Below are positions 1 to 13,065 of a stretch of 64,000 bases of DNA, piece by piece. The notes under the pieces are model-generated. The model was not told the origin of the DNA, did not search any database, and saw only the letters and a program-made list of their open reading frames with translations. Source of the stretch: Rosa chinensis (taxonomy: Eukaryota > Streptophyta > Magnoliopsida > Rosales > Rosaceae); assembly GCF_002994745.2 (NCBI RefSeq), contig NC_037090.1, positions 26,463,501-26,527,500 of the forward strand, written 5' to 3'. Within the stretch, counting starts at the first letter, position 1, and each line of letters starts with the position of its first letter. A program made the position numbers and the translations under genes.

Positions 1-2880
1 CCCTAAATTTTAGGGCTTAGGGTCGGGCCGGGCCAGGCCTAGTCAAAGTCAACAAAATTTAGGGCCGGGTAGGGTCGGGCCAGGGCTTAAATATGCTAAC
101 CCTTACCCGTCCGAAAAGCCCGATCCGTTAGGGCCGGGTCGGGCCGGCCCTCAAATAAGGTCAAATATGGCCGAAATGGGCCAAAAAAGGGCCTTATTTT
201 GTTTAACAAAAAAAAAACATTATTTTTTTCTTCTCAAAATATGGTTTAATGGTATATATTGGTAATAAAAGACTCATTGTTTTTTATTGAACATATTTAA
301 TACACACACACACACTTGTAACTTATAACATGACAATGCTCATATGCATATACAACAGTAGTAGGTATTGTGTAAAAAAATTATGCCGATCTGCGTTAAA
401 TAAGGCACCAAACGGAGCGGTCAACACTTTGTATAAGCAAACTTCCGTAAGGGGAGCGGCACCTTTTGCGGACAAACATCCCCGTATTTTGACAGCAGGT
501 GATAGACCCCCTCCCCATGAGAGTGTGGGAGCTGATAGATCAAAAAAAATAAATTGCAAATTCTCGGTTATGAGCATATTTGTGTTAGGTTTTACTTAGG
601 GTATGGAGTTGACTGGGTCGATAGAGACCCAACCGAAGGTGGAAGTCACTGAAATTTTTACCACTACCATATATTCATATACGGACGACATCCAACGATG
701 CATTTTAAAAAATTCCATTTCGTCCCCCATTTTGCTCATGGAGGATAACAAGCCTAATAAACGAGTTATACTACATTAATAGGCATATAAGGATTATATG
801 TGATCCAAAAATTCTGAAATGGAAATCGACCAATCTGAAATTCTCATATGTTTATACAACATTGATAGGTAATTAGGTATTGTGTAAAAAAATTAGGCCG
901 ATCTGCCATGAATAAGGCGCCCAACGTAATGGTTAACGCTTTGCACAAGCAAACTTCCCTAAGGGGAGCGGCACCATGCGCGGACAAACGTTGCGGAATT
1001 TTGACATCCGTAAGTAGACCCCCTACCCATGAGAGTGTGGGAGCTGAAAGATCGAAAAAAGTGAATTGCCAAGGACCGGTTAAGAGCATATTTATTTTAT
1101 GTTCTATTTAGGGTATTGAGTTGACCGGGTAGATCGAGGTCCAACCGAATGCGGAAATTGTTGAAATTTCTACCACTAACATATATTCATATGCAAACAA
1201 CATCCAGCGGTTCATTTTAAAAAATTCCATTTCGTCCCCCATTTTTCTCATGGAGGGTAACAAGCCTAATAAACTAGTTATACTACATTACAAGACATAT
1301 AAGAATTATGTGCAATCCAAAAATTTTGAAATGAAAATCGATCAATCAGAAAATTCTTATATGTTTATACAATAGTGATAGGTATTGTGTAAAGAAATTA
1401 GGCCGATCCGCCGTGAATAAGGCACCTAACGGAGCGGTCAATGCTTTGCACAAGCAAACTTCCCTAAGGGGAGCGGCACCATGCGCGGACAAACGTTGCG
1501 GAATTTTGACATCCATAAGTAGACCCCCTACCCATGAGAGTGTGGGAGCTGAAATATCGAAAAAAGTGAATTGCTAAGGACCGGTTAAGAGCATATTTGT
1601 TTTATGTTCTATTTAGGGTATTGAGTTGACCGGGTAGATTGAGGTCCAACCGAATGCGGAAATTGTTGAAATTTCTACCACTAACATATATTCATATGCA
1701 AACAACATCCAGCGGTTCATTTTAAAAAAATCCATTTCGTCCCCCATTTTGCTCATTGAGGGTAACAAGCCTAATAAACTAGTTATACTACATTACAAGA
1801 CATATAAGGATTATGTGCGATCCAAAAATTTTGAAATCAAAATCAATCAATCATAAAATTCTTATATGTTTATACAATAGTGATAGGTATTGTGTAAAGA
1901 AATTAGGCCGATCCGCCGTGAATAAGGCACCTAACGGAGCGGTCAACGCTTTGCACAAGCAAACTTCCCTAAGGGGAGCGGCACCATGCGCGGACAAACG
2001 TTGCCGAATTTTGACATCCATAAGTAGACCCCCTACCCATGAGAGTGTGGGAGCTGAAATATCGAAAAAAGTGAATTGCCAAGGACCGGTTAAGAGCATA
2101 TTTGTTTTATGTTCTATTTAGGGTATTGAGTTGACCGGGTAGATCGAGGTCCAACCGAATGCGGAAATTGTTGAAATTTCTACCACTAACATATATTCAT
2201 ATGCAAACAACATCCAGCGGTTCATTTTAAAAAATTCCATTTCGTCCCCCATTTTGCTCATTAAGAAGTTAACATTACATTGGTAAAAAGGTTTCAACTC
2301 GACCAATTGATTATTTTTAGTTATGTTGATTACTTGATTTATTTCAAAATTGGTATTACATGAATATATTGTTCAATTTGAAATAATAGCTTTGTAATTA
2401 TTACAGTTAATTAGTTAACAGTAATTATTGGTAAATATTAAAATACCCATAAGATTATATTAAAATGGCGGCGTTTTTGCCGAATTAACGGTTAATTCTT
2501 TAAAAAAAATTATTTTTTTCTTCTCAAAATATGGCTCAATTTAAAAGACTCATTTCCTAATATGGCAGATTGAAATAATTTTCTACACTTCCATAATTTT
2601 ATACATATAACATGTAATAGAAAATAACAAAAATAAAATATAAATTTTAGGGCCGGGTTAGGGCAGGGCTTTAAGGGCCGAGCCGGGCCTAGCCCTTACG
2701 GGCTCAATCGGGAGGGCCGTAGGGTAGGGCCGGGCTTTATTTGTGTGACCCATACCCTACCCTAAATAAAAAAGGGTCGGACCGGCCCGCCCTAATGGAA
2801 GGGCCGGGCCGGGCGGGCTTAGGGTCCAAGGGCCATATGATGAGGCCTAAGTTAGCATATTGTATATTTTAAAACGTAAG
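1..2880. mobile_element. hAT-like non-autonomous element with GGGCCGGG-rich ends (left end cut by window)
   Basis: Both flanks of the tandem array (about 1-190 and 2640-2850) are dense in GGGCCGGG and GGGCCGGGC words. Just inside each flank there is a shared A/T-rich segment with the word TTCTTCTCAAAATATGG (about 220-245 and 2515-2535). Dense GGGCCGGGC-type subterminal repeats are typical of many plant hAT elements, where they are thought to serve as transposase binding sites. No transposase reading frame is visible, so the element would be non-autonomous. The left terminus lies outside the window and I could not fix a target-site duplication, so the hAT assignment is an inference from composition. 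Confidence 0.4.
327..2272. repeat. Tandem array of about 3.85 units, period about 505 bp
   Basis: The anchor around GAGAGTGTGGGAGCTGA recurs with the same context near 505, 1017, 1522 and 2027, giving spacings of 512, 505 and 505 bp. Units 3 and 4 are nearly identical, and unit 1 is the most diverged. Each unit carries an approximately 80-codon open stretch on the minus strand, in unit 3 broken or shortened, and its shadow on the plus strand. I do not recognise the predicted peptide. The array is inside the GGGCCGGG-flanked element. Confidence 0.9.
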
Positions 2881-3529
2881 TTGGAGGTATAATAAGTAAG
2901 AAGGTCTAAATAATAATTTTGAAGGCATGAATAGAAGTACTCTAGAATTGAGGAAGAGTTTTTACTCTTTTTTTTTTTTTACAATTATAATGAAAAAACA
3001 TTTCCGAAATTTTCTTTTCACCTTGTGACCATTGTAGCAGAACTTACCTGCTTGAATCATTATCATCATTTTTGGGCATCATGAAATTTTCAGAGAGAAT
3101 GGTTAAATTTTTTATATATCTATTATGTCCATGGTTTATCAAATGCAGAAGAAAAATCTTTTTATAAAAAAAGTTTGTGCAATAGTGGGTAATTATTGCA
3201 GAGAGAAAATAGTGGGAGAGAAAAATGGGGGTTGTAGGATAATTTCTTTTCAATTTTTTGAATAAAATATATTTTATAATTTGTCCTATTTACCCTTGTA
3301 ATTTAATTTATTGTCAAAGTTTTTTAATCTTTCAAGGTTAAATATGTCAAAATTTTCAATTTTGGCTAACAAAGCCTCTTCTCTTAATAATAGTATAGAT
3401 AAGGCATCAACCACAAAAGGTGAGGGAAAGAATACCCTTTTATTAGGAAGTTTTTTTTTTTTAATATAATTTATTATTTAATTACTGTTTTACATATCTT
3501 TAAAAGAAAACAAAAGGCCAATTAGCATG
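2881..3529. other. Intergenic, A/T-rich, no gene seen
   Basis: Low-complexity A/T-rich sequence with poly-T runs near 2970 and 3450. No coding signal or recognisable element is visible. Confidence 0.6.
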
Positions 3530-3814
3530 CACGGAATGCTTATTCTTAAGTATACACATTCGGTTAATACCGAATTTTTTGGATTTGATTTACCGCAAGT
3601 CTGCAACAATGCCCTAAAAGACAGATTCACCGTACTAATATATCACTGTACTTAGTTAAGCTAAGCCGAAATATGGTCTATTGAACTTTTTGGCATTGAC
3701 GAGCTAAGTTTTGCTAGAATTTAGTACAGTTTTATCAAATATAAGAACAGCTAGGCCTAGACCGTAGGCAGTTTCAAAAAGTGACAACTATGATATTTTT
3801 GTTTTCTTTGTTTT

Positions 3815-4530
3815 TTTTTTTTTTGTTTTTTTTTTTTTTGTGAAAATAAGTTCATTCATGGCAACTGAAGGATACAGGAGCAAAAGATAGCGAAACAAAT
3901 TAGGGGAAGGGAGAACAAAACTAAGGTATAGCCGGAGCCATATCAGAGAGAAAAATATATTGCGAGGCAGCGATGTGATCTGCCACGGTATTGGCCTTTC
4001 TGCTAGTCTAGGACCAACTAAGGTTGCTAAAGAGTAGGGATATCAGAGATGATGGGAGCTAGAAACCATTGAGAATGATGAGATGTGTGAAGGACCATTG
4101 ATTAGATCTTTAGAATCTAGAGCAATGATGATAGCGGTGACAGAAATCTTGAGCGTGGAGTAGAGCCTCTAGGCCAGCGCTTTTGCAAGCAGTGAAGAAG
4201 AGGTAGAAACATACTTTACCACATCATGGAGACGTAAACCAGAGGAATCACGAAAGAGAGCCGCAATCCCTCCAGCCCACCACCTATTGACTCCATGCGC
4301 CAGGAAGCACCTACATTTACTTTGATGATACCGGGGGAGGTATGTATGGACAAAGTTACTGTAGATAGATCTGTTCTAAAGACTAGTGACCTTACTCAAC
4401 TTCTAAATGCTTGCTCTCCTCTTTGCGTGAGGATACCAATCACAGACGAGGTCAAACGCATATTACTGCAAAGCTGTCAAACCCATTCTAACACGGATAC
4501 AATTCAACACGACCATTAGTAAGGTAAGAT
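3815..4530 (-). mobile_element. LINE 3' fragment (RNase H-like domain), copy A
   Basis: On the minus strand, translations give the PPPGIIKVNV lead-in of the plant LINE-type RNase H domain (RVT_3). After a frameshift, a segment reading like GIAALFRDSSGLRLHDVVKY follows. A poly-T run at about 3815-3840 on the plus strand would be the poly(A) tail of a minus-strand insertion. The first catalytic Asp of the domain (VNVDAS in related copies) reads as Gly here, and several frames are broken, so it is dead. The same element occurs at 13071-13870. Confidence 0.7.
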
Positions 4531-4901
4531 TACAGCCTCAACAAAAGCAGCAACAGCAACCACACAATGAGACATACAGTTCTAGAATTAAGTTCCTAAA
4601 CGGGTACAGGTCTTTAGGGGACAAAAAACTGAAAATAACTCTTCTCATACTAATCCCATCAGAGTGCTGTCGACCTAAGAATGCATCCAAATCACCGTTG
4701 ATTTGTTGAACAGATCCTCAAAAGGTACAATGAAGCAGTCAACATATTATACATCCAACCCATTAAGGTAATGGATTTCCTTACTACCACAGTTCAGTCA
4801 ACGTAAAGATACAGTGAAGCACCCATCCAAGACCATCACCATAAGTCCATAACCAATTCTAGATGGAGCAGTCAGCTTGATAAATTTTTCATTTCTTTTT
4901 C

Positions 4902-5515
4902 CTAAAGCTGCAATTTGATGCGATCAAGACTGTCCAAAACTGTTTTCATCCTAGGACGCAGTTCTGGGTCGAGTTCAGTGCAATTACGAGCAATGTGAAA
5001 GGCATCAACAACTTGCTTCTTTGCATAAACCTCTTGCAGAAGTTCAGGGTTCTTCTCGAAATGTCTTCCTCACCAGACTCTCTAGTCCCTTCCCACCATT
5101 TTCGGGCCCCTCATCTGGTAGCTTACCGCTTAAAATCTCCATGAGCACTATCCCAAAACAGTACACATCACATTTCTGAGTAAACTTGCTGCCAGAAATT
5201 CGAGCCTCAGGTGCCAAGTAAATGGTTGAGTGAGTTGAAACAGTAAAACAAGAGGTTGCGTTGGTTTGGCTGGAGCTCTTTTTCCTGGAAGCTGAAGAAG
5301 AAACTTTGAGGACCCCAAGATAAGACGTGCCAATCCGAAACCAGATACGTAAGGCTGGAGGTCCTCATTGAGAAGGATTTTTGTCGATTTAATGTTGCCG
5401 GGAACATACTTTCTAGGGCTGTGTTCGTGTATGTACGTCAAACCTCTTGCGCTCCCCTGAGCAATTTTTAACCTAGCTGCCCATGGTAACGGTGTGGAAG
5501 AATTGGTTGGTCCCC
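4902..5515 (-). pseudogene. Truncated copy of LRR receptor-like kinase exon 2
   Basis: This is a near-identical copy of exon 2 of the gene at 14228-17487, with the same acceptor site (CCCCCTGCA on the plus strand, exon beginning at 5515) and the same terminal TAG at 4902-4904. A 28-bp deletion near 5045-5060 removes the segment around the RPLSEIIDPALL motif, and small changes near 5285-5300 shift the frame after the GFGLARLILGSSK segment. No first exon exists upstream: the intron copy ends at 6175. HGN has become PGN. It is a non-functional fragment produced by partial duplication. Confidence 0.88.
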
Positions 5516-6175
5516 CTGCATTAAATTACACGACCAATTAAATCTGAGAAGACATAGACACTTTTGTTTTGGAGATTTCCAGAATATGTGACAAACTACA
5601 TTTGCCAACAAAACCCAGAAATTACAAAGCTAAATCTTTGTCTATCAAGTGTCGTATCTTGCAACAATGAAAATGAGAGCATACATTAGCAAACTCTTGA
5701 GATTTCTAGCACAAAGAAAGACAGCAGATTTCTCCCTCCATTTGGACTTGGCATCACAATTCAAAATAAGCATTTAACATGCAGTAGATCTATTATAATA
5801 ACATGACAAACATTGGTCAGGCTTTTCCAGTGGCCCAGCTTACTTATGATTCCTGAGAGAAACCATATTGGAGTCTTGAAATATTGAGCAGATATACAGA
5901 TTAAGAGGACCACAGTGTGTGTAGGGCTTCAAATGAATAAATGTGTCATTTGCAGAGACAATAAATGGCTGGGGTAACATGCATTTCTAATAAGGGGATG
6001 AAAACAAAGAAAAAGATACCATATGTACCAGAACCAAGCTATTACTAAACCAGTGGAGACAAAAACACTGCAGAATTTTCAGTGCAGAAGCCAAAAACAG
6101 AAGGTAGGAAGAAAACAAGTTTATCTATAACCAAGTGGTATATAATCAAATCATCATACAAAACAATAGTAAACA

Positions 6176-6205
6176 CTAGACATTGACCCGTGCGCGATGC
6201 GGGAA
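6176..6205 (-). mobile_element. Helitron-like 3' terminus
   Basis: Read on the minus strand, this ends in a G/C-rich imperfect hairpin (CCCG at 6200-6203 region paired with CGGG at 6187-6190), about 7 bases, then CTAG at 6176-6179, followed by host T. This is the CTRR-type 3' end of Helitrons. The host side continues as the kinase intron. The intact intron at about 15533 reads A then TGTTTACT at the same point, matching insertion between A and T. The 5' end (TC) was not located, so the extent of the element to the right is unknown. Confidence 0.5.
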
Positions 6206-8504
6206 CGTTATATTTCAAACTACAGCAATTACAAACGTTCATAATATTATATAAGTAACAAAATTATCTTTTACAGATTCCAGAATTTGGTATGCTAACC
6301 GGATATGCACAGATTTCAAAAAATTAGATATGCTAACCAAAGGAGGTTTTTATGTACATATTGCAAAAAATGGTTAGATTTAGGAAAAATGTTCTATGTT
6401 TGTAGTTAGAACCAACTATTTTACATTAACTCCTCTTACGTGTCTTCAGTTGGTTCTGTCATGTCTGCTGCATCTCTGTCATTTGGAACTTAGAATAATC
6501 ATATTAAGATGAAAGTAGAGTGAAAGATTGAATGCATATGCAAATTGCTGATTTGAAATCTCAGATTGATATGTAAGAATGAATGTAGTGAAAGTTTATG
6601 AAAGACCAACAGAAGGACAACCATATTTAAACCAGCCTAGCATAAACACAAACAATGTATGTTTGTAAGAGAAGTTGGACCTCTATATTTCTTTTTAGCT
6701 AGCTAGAGCTTATCATCAAAGTAGAGTGATACAGCAACTCTCCACCTTTCCCTTCCTACAATGATCACTATGACAACCAACTACTACCCCACCAAAAGCT
6801 GAACATTATCTCATCTGCAGATTCCCAATATCCCATTTAACTTCTTTGACAGCCACAAACTCCCTCTTTCCAACTCCTTTCCAGTGCCTGACCACTCACT
6901 TCAATGTATAACAACAAAAATCCCTCCCAAAATGTTGGCTTAGCACCCGTAATGCCGCCTTATTTACTCAGAATGAGAATCACTTACCTCTTCTAGGCTA
7001 TGCTGATAACCATACGTGAAGCAAAAACTCGTAATTGGATCCTCATGGACCCTGCAAATGAGTCCCAAGATGTCAAATGAAATGCATATTACCTTTATCA
7101 GTAAAACCAGAACAGGGCTTGCCAAAGATACCACCTTCCTTCACAAACTTAGCACCTTTACCATCCTACAACATTCATTATCTCCTATATCATCTCTAGT
7201 ATTCACCAACGCGATTCAATCGACCAACAAACTAACACAATTTCTTCATATATAATTAATCACTAATCGATATGAAAACCAAATTGATGCAGACCTAATT
7301 ATAGTGCATCTATAGAATTTCAGACAAAACAATACAGCAAGTAAACAATATTAATCCACACACACCTAAAATTAATATCTTAATGATTCTTCAATTGTCA
7401 TTGCTTCAGATTTCGTACTAAAAAGATAAAAAAAAAGAAAATAAAAAATACAAAAAAGAACGGCAAAGAAAAAAAAATATAACTCATCAAAATAGTTAAC
7501 TTTTAGTTAACTAATTATATCAAATTTGTGTTCTCCGTTTGGACTTTGTGAATTCCTTGAAGTATTTGATTTTTAATCTTCACCATGCTTTATTTATTTT
7601 ATGATTCCTTTCCGTAACTACATGAATGATCTAGGTTTTCTGTTTGTTCATGTCATACAAATGTCTGCAAAGCATAAGAACTATCTACTTTTCTGGAAGC
7701 ACTCCAGTTCCTGAAGCCTTATGGTTGTACTTTTTGTTTATGAACTGTCCAACTGCCACATGGTTGCTAGGACTACTTTAATACATGGATGCAGGCATTG
7801 AAATATATCTCTCTAAGCACTGACATTTCCTTACTTAATGAAAACTCTTCCACAGTAGCAAACTAATGCATTTGGGAGACAAATCTAAATCCCGTTAAAA
7901 AACTAAAAAGAAGGAAAAGTGAAGTTGCAAATCGCAATGTATCGAAAGGAGAATGAATAAAGCCCTACTTTGCCCAGAACAGGCCATTTTTATGGTAGTC
8001 AATTCCAGTATAAGAGCAAGAATCAAAGCATGCTTCTTTTAACCACTATATGTATAAACCCAACGAAACACAAAATTCCTAAAACCCCTAATTTTCTCAA
8101 CTCATTGAACCCAGAAATTGTGACACACAAAATGCAGATCCAACTTCAACAAAGCATAAAATGACGGCCCATTTGCAATGCCACCACTGCACCAACCCGC
8201 AGCCACCTTGGCTTGGGACCGGTGCCACCACCAACTCCACAAATCCACAGCCATTTTGCAGGGAAAAGACTCCACCTCAAATTAATGTCTTACTTCTCTC
8301 TGTTTCCTATTCACTTATGATACATCACACGACCACTTACTAATAGGCTTCTGTCTCGATTTGGGACAGGCTCACGCTTGTGGCCGGATGGTTTCCAAGA
8401 CATACACGTGCCACACACACATAGTCAAAAACTTGAGCCAGAGTCACGCTACCAAAGAAGATAGAAGGAAATGGAAGACATCTGGTATAAAAAAAAAATC
8501 AGGA
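6206..8504. other. No gene seen; possible Helitron body
   Basis: A/T-rich sequence with no convincing open reading frame or known domain. It begins at a Helitron-like end and runs to the duplicated block at about 8505. It may be the body of the Helitron or unrelated intergenic DNA. Confidence 0.5.
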
Positions 8505-10497
8505 GCGTATATTTTCGTAATAATCAAATGTATATGCTCATTAAGTGGTTGGCCTTTTCCTTACATGATAATGCCAGACTATAACACCATCCTAATTCAC
8601 TTGGGTTGTGCATACTTCAAAACTATTTAACTACTGAAAAAGGGTTTAAGGAAAATGAAATAACAGTTATCAAGCAAACAGCTCTAGCTCAAAAGGCGAC
8701 TTATAAAAATTTATTCGATTATAATAGATAAAAATCAGACCACTCCCCTACATGAAGCATGAACTTGGCAACATCCTGAGGTCCTGGACTCAGTTTTCCT
8801 TCTTCCACTTGCATGTTTATCCTTCTTCCACTTATTACCAGAAATCTAGGAGCCATACTACAATGCTATGATAACGATGCTCATATAGGCAGATCAATTT
8901 AATCTAATCTGAGTTTACTACCCGAACAAATTAAATGGTAACAGCATCATGATACAAAAACCCCTAAAAAATAAAAACCCCAATCAGTTCAAAACCATAA
9001 AATGGACAAATCCGATATCGTCGAAGACAAACCCAAACTGATTCATCCTTTTATCACTCAAAATCCAAACTAATAAAACTCAACCATTACCTCAAACCAC
9101 CAATAATGCGAAAGCTTTGTACCAATCTCTCTCTCTATCTCTGCAGCGAAACTTTTGTCCCAACCACTCTCTTCACCGATGTCTCTCTTTTCTCTCTCTT
9201 TCTTCTACGCCCACTATCAGCATCCTTAATCCGTGCATCACTGATACAACCGTAACTGAAGAAAAAAACCGAGGGCTATAATCGTCGAAACTTCCAAGGG
9301 ACAGAACTTCAGTAGTGACAAACTGACAATACTTAATGGGATCCAGTTGACCATTTTTCAGTTCTTATGAATTTTCGGACCTCTGTCGTTTTTCAAGTAA
9401 TATTTAGCTTTATCAATTCATATAAAATGACCAATATAGACACAAATGAAGAAAAAATAAACATTCTCCTGTACTTGTTCGACAAACAACCCGACAGATT
9501 TATACCTAAGATTATTGAAGTATGAGCATCGTTATCATAGCATCTTTTTCTCAATTGATAGCATCGTCGGTGTTGAAGAGTATTGTTTATCTTCTATCAA
9601 ACATACGTTTTTAATTTAAAAATCTACTGTAGCCTTATTAATGTATCTAATCATATTGCGATATTAACATAAATTCCAAAAGGTTCGCTGATATAGGTTG
9701 AATGCAGTCTAGTGTTCGACAATATCATATTTGAACTGTAGATATTTTCTTTTAACATCAAAATCATTTGATCTGCAATAGAACACAGCTTAAATTGGAC
9801 AAATTATTTCAATTCAATTGAAAGAAAAAGAAATAGGATTATCAAACGCATATCATCTCACTTCCTGATGACCTTCCCATGTTGCCCTTTTGGATTCTGG
9901 TATCGATTTGGGTAAAATTTGATTATGGAATATGTGAAATCTAGAGAGAGCAATTTTGTGACAAAAAGTTGATTCCAAAAAAATGGCAGCGGCTGTCGAA
10001 GACCCTATTATTCTACTAGCGCTAGCAACCACCAATATTTGAATAATAGCTTCAATGAACTCCGTTTTGAACCACATGTAGAAGAAGAGTGAAGATAATT
10101 AAAGAATTTTTATTCAAAGATCAATTGTAAGTAGCTATATTGGCACCTTGCAACTTCGGGGCTAGTTTGGCATTGCTGTGACTTTAAAAAAAAAAAAAAA
10201 AACTGTTGCTGCTGTGTTGTGAGAATAATCAGCTGTGAATTAAAACAGTTTCGTGTTTGGTAAATAATATTTTTAAAAGTGCTATCAGTACATAAAACAA
10301 TTTCAGAGCGTGTTTTGATCCACAACAGCTTCTAAAAGCAACCTCTGTGCTGCTTCTAAAATCTGCTGTCAGTGACATATAACTTTCAATTAAAGCTGCT
10401 TTTAATTTATTTACCAAACACAATAAAATCTAAAATTTTAAACAAAAGCTGATTTTTTTTAAAAGCGAAGCAATCCCAAACGGAATGCTTGTTTTTC
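8498..10497. repeat. Duplicated block, partner of 46405-48430
   Basis: From the word GAGCGTATATTTTC (8504 onward), this sequence is collinear with 46405-48430 at high similarity, with small indels. It holds no recognisable gene. The stretch around 9100-9250 is pyrimidine-rich with TCTCTCTC runs, as in plant 5' leaders. The left edge contains the uninterrupted GAGCG target into which the Copia element at 39636-46404 inserted in the other copy. Confidence 0.85.
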
Positions 10498-11300
10498 TGA
10501 ATTAGCCCATGGGGCAATAATATCATTCAACTCAAGTCAGAATAGACTGTTACATACTTTTCCGCTGTCATTTATAGACAGACAAGATAGTGGTAGTACC
10601 CACAGTAGTACATAGACAATAAACCTACTCATTACACATTGAAATATGTAGATAGCGGGAATCCTCTTTTGGTACTATTCCAGAGGCGCTAGAGGTACAT
10701 AGAGTGCACCAAAAAAAGTGCGATAGCGTCCTAAAAGGAATTATTGTAAAAGACAAAAGCTAAAACATAGAAAATACCTAGGGCAACAATACGAAGCCCA
10801 AGAGCCCCAAAGGGAAGGGTTCCAACTCAGAGCCCATCAAGCTGGCTTGGTCTAGGCCCAACAGCTCCAAAACGCAATGTCGTACGAACCAAAATCAACT
10901 CCTCCGTCCGCTGGACCCGATCTGCCACAACCAGAGCCTCCAAGATCGTCACCGCCATGATCCCACTCCGCTACTACTCCAACCGGCCCGCCTCACTCCG
11001 CCACAAACTCACGTCTTTGAGACCCGATTCAGAACCATGCTAGTAAAACTTGATTCAGAATCACGCCGCCGATCTTGATCGGAGATGATGCCAGAAAACT
11101 CAAAACCGAAGCCGTCTGGTGCCCTCGAGCATAGAGTCCACCCAAGGAGCATCCTCGACTAATTACTGATCGAACACCCGTCTGACAGCAAACCTGAGGC
11201 CGTCGGCGAGGCTGGAGCCAACCTAAAAGTCAAGCGCCGCCAGATGAGCACGAGTTCTCAATCGGGAAAAAACCGGTCTTTAGGGTTTTAGGGTTTAGGA
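10498..11300 (-). mobile_element. 0.8-kb insertion, retroelement-like
   Basis: This segment is absent from both related copies: sequence at 3531-3560 and 48425-48450 runs straight across the junction. Its right half is unusually G/C-rich for the area (about 10900-11270), and the left half is A/T-rich. Read on the minus strand, it starts with CTAAAACCCTAAA and ends near a run resembling an untranslated 3' tail, which suggests a non-autonomous LINE-like element, but no coding domain is visible. The class is uncertain; the insertion itself is well supported by the two empty sites. Confidence 0.6.
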
Positions 11301-11489
11301 TTCAATTAATACCAAGCTTTTCAGATTTATTTACCACAAGTCTGCAGCAGTGCCCTAAAAAACATAGATTCACCATGCCAATATATCACATTATCACTCT
11401 ACTTAGGTAAGCTGAGCCGAAATATGGTCTATTGAACTTTTTGGTATTGTCAAGCTAAGTTTTGCTAGAAGTTAGTACAGTTGTGTATA

Positions 11490-13020
11490 TTTAAGAGAAA
11501 ATTAGATATAAACCCAAAAATATAATCTTCTATTGAGAAAAACCCATAGATATTTTTCTTTCAATTTACACCCACTCTACATAAGCAAACCTTCCATATA
11601 GAGTATATGTCTATAATTAATGGTTTTTCTCTTTCTTTTGATATATCTAATATGCCCTTCTGATTATGGAGGGTTAAATTAAGTAACTTGCTTAATCTTA
11701 TCATCCATTTGAATTTGAAATATTAAGCTAAAAAATCAATCATAATCAATTACGTCCTTACTTTATATTTTGATTACTGACTTGAGTATATATTTCTATA
11801 TATGATCATTACAATAGTAGCTCATTTCTAGCACAAATTTCAATTATTGTTTTCCTTATATGTAGGTATTTTGTTTTCGAATAGATTTTCAATTTTCTTT
11901 TCCTTGATGGGGTCAATTATTGTTTCAAAAGATGAAAAGAGATTTTGATTCAATCACTTGGAGAAAATGTTTTTCTTGCTTGAAAGAAATGGTGGGGGGC
12001 AAGAGGTATGATACTTCTTTCTTGTGTCTATGAAGAACGACTAAAGAAATGTTCTTAAAGAAAAGAAAAGGATTCGAGATGGGTTCAAGAAATGGGGAAA
12101 AAAGCTTTTGTTATTGTGTTTTCACTTCTAGGCTCACATTCGGTGACTCTCTATATTCTCGAAAGATTTCTAATTATAAGGTATGTATCTTGTTCTTGGA
12201 TTACTTTCTTCTTCTTTTTAGGTATATTGTCATATTAATCCCATGATAGCTTTTTACTCTCAACAACTACATTTCTAATTTACCTACTGAGTAATTAAAT
12301 GTAAGTGAGGCTTGAATACCATAAACCTTCAATCTAAAAAAAAGTCGTATCTTCTACGATCATAGGTATAATATAATAGAAAACCTAATAAAGAGGTATG
12401 ATACAAAAAAAAAAAAAAAATTAATCATAATATAGAGGTGTTTGTGTCATACAAAAAGAAACAAAAAGAAACCTCCTATATATTAGATACATACTTGATA
12501 TCAAATTAACTAGAAAAAGTGTTCTGATGATCAAGTACTTTATTATATAGGTATACGCATATATTATAGATACTTTCAACCTAATAAACATGGTCAACTC
12601 GCAATGATAGAATACCTAAAAAAGAGGCTGATGTTGAAAATGATTCTAATAAATAGGTTGATATGAAAATTTCTAGAAATCAAGTTAGCTAAACATACCT
12701 ATCTAATCTTTAGGTTGTAATTAACCTTTGAATTCAGAAAATTATGTAAAAAAAGATCCATAATTCTAGCAATCATGATGAATTTAATGAAAATTGCGAT
12801 AATAATGGGAACAATAAAAAAGATCTACAATTAAGGTATTTAAAGATGACGTTAATTTTGCTAGTTGACTTATGTTTGCCAGATTTAAATTATGGCAATT
12901 TGTGTAATTCTTCAAAAAATGAAATCTAATATTTTATCCTAGTAGGCAATAATTGGGTATAAATTGAAAAGAAATAATAGGTGGGTTTTTTCTATTAGAT
13001 CTTTTAGAAATTGGGTGTAT
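11490..13020. mobile_element. 1.5-kb insertion with imperfect terminal inverted repeats
   Basis: This is absent from the equivalent position in copies at 3740 and 48640. The left end (about 11495-11580, with ATAAACCC, then GAAAAACCCA, then TTTCAATTTACACCC) matches the reverse complement of the right end (about 12935-13018, with TATACACCC, then GAAAAAACCCA, then TTTTCAATTTATACCC). The interior is A/T-rich, without a recognisable transposase. It is best described as a non-autonomous DNA transposon; the superfamily is undetermined because no clear target-site duplication was found. Confidence 0.6.
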
Positions 13021-13065
13021 AATGAAATGCCTAGACCTTAGGAAGATTCAAAAGTGATTACTATG

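Larger units (their letters stand above)
3530..6175 (-). repeat. Segmental duplication copy A (kinase exon 2 plus part of its intron)
   Basis: From the word ACGGAATGCTTATTCTTAAG near 3531, this stretch is collinear with the block that ends in the intact receptor-kinase gene (10480-15530). It contains the sequence also found at 11300-11490 and 48430-48640, then a LINE fragment, then the second exon of the kinase, then about 660 bp of its intron. Similarity stops at 6175, exactly where a Helitron-like terminus begins. It lacks the 0.8-kb and 1.5-kb insertions present in the corresponding part of the intact copy. Confidence 0.85.

Noticed and set aside
11281..11300. Telomere-like TTTAGGGTTTTAGGGTTTA
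   Set aside because: Too short and irregular for an interstitial telomeric array; it is the edge of an inserted element.
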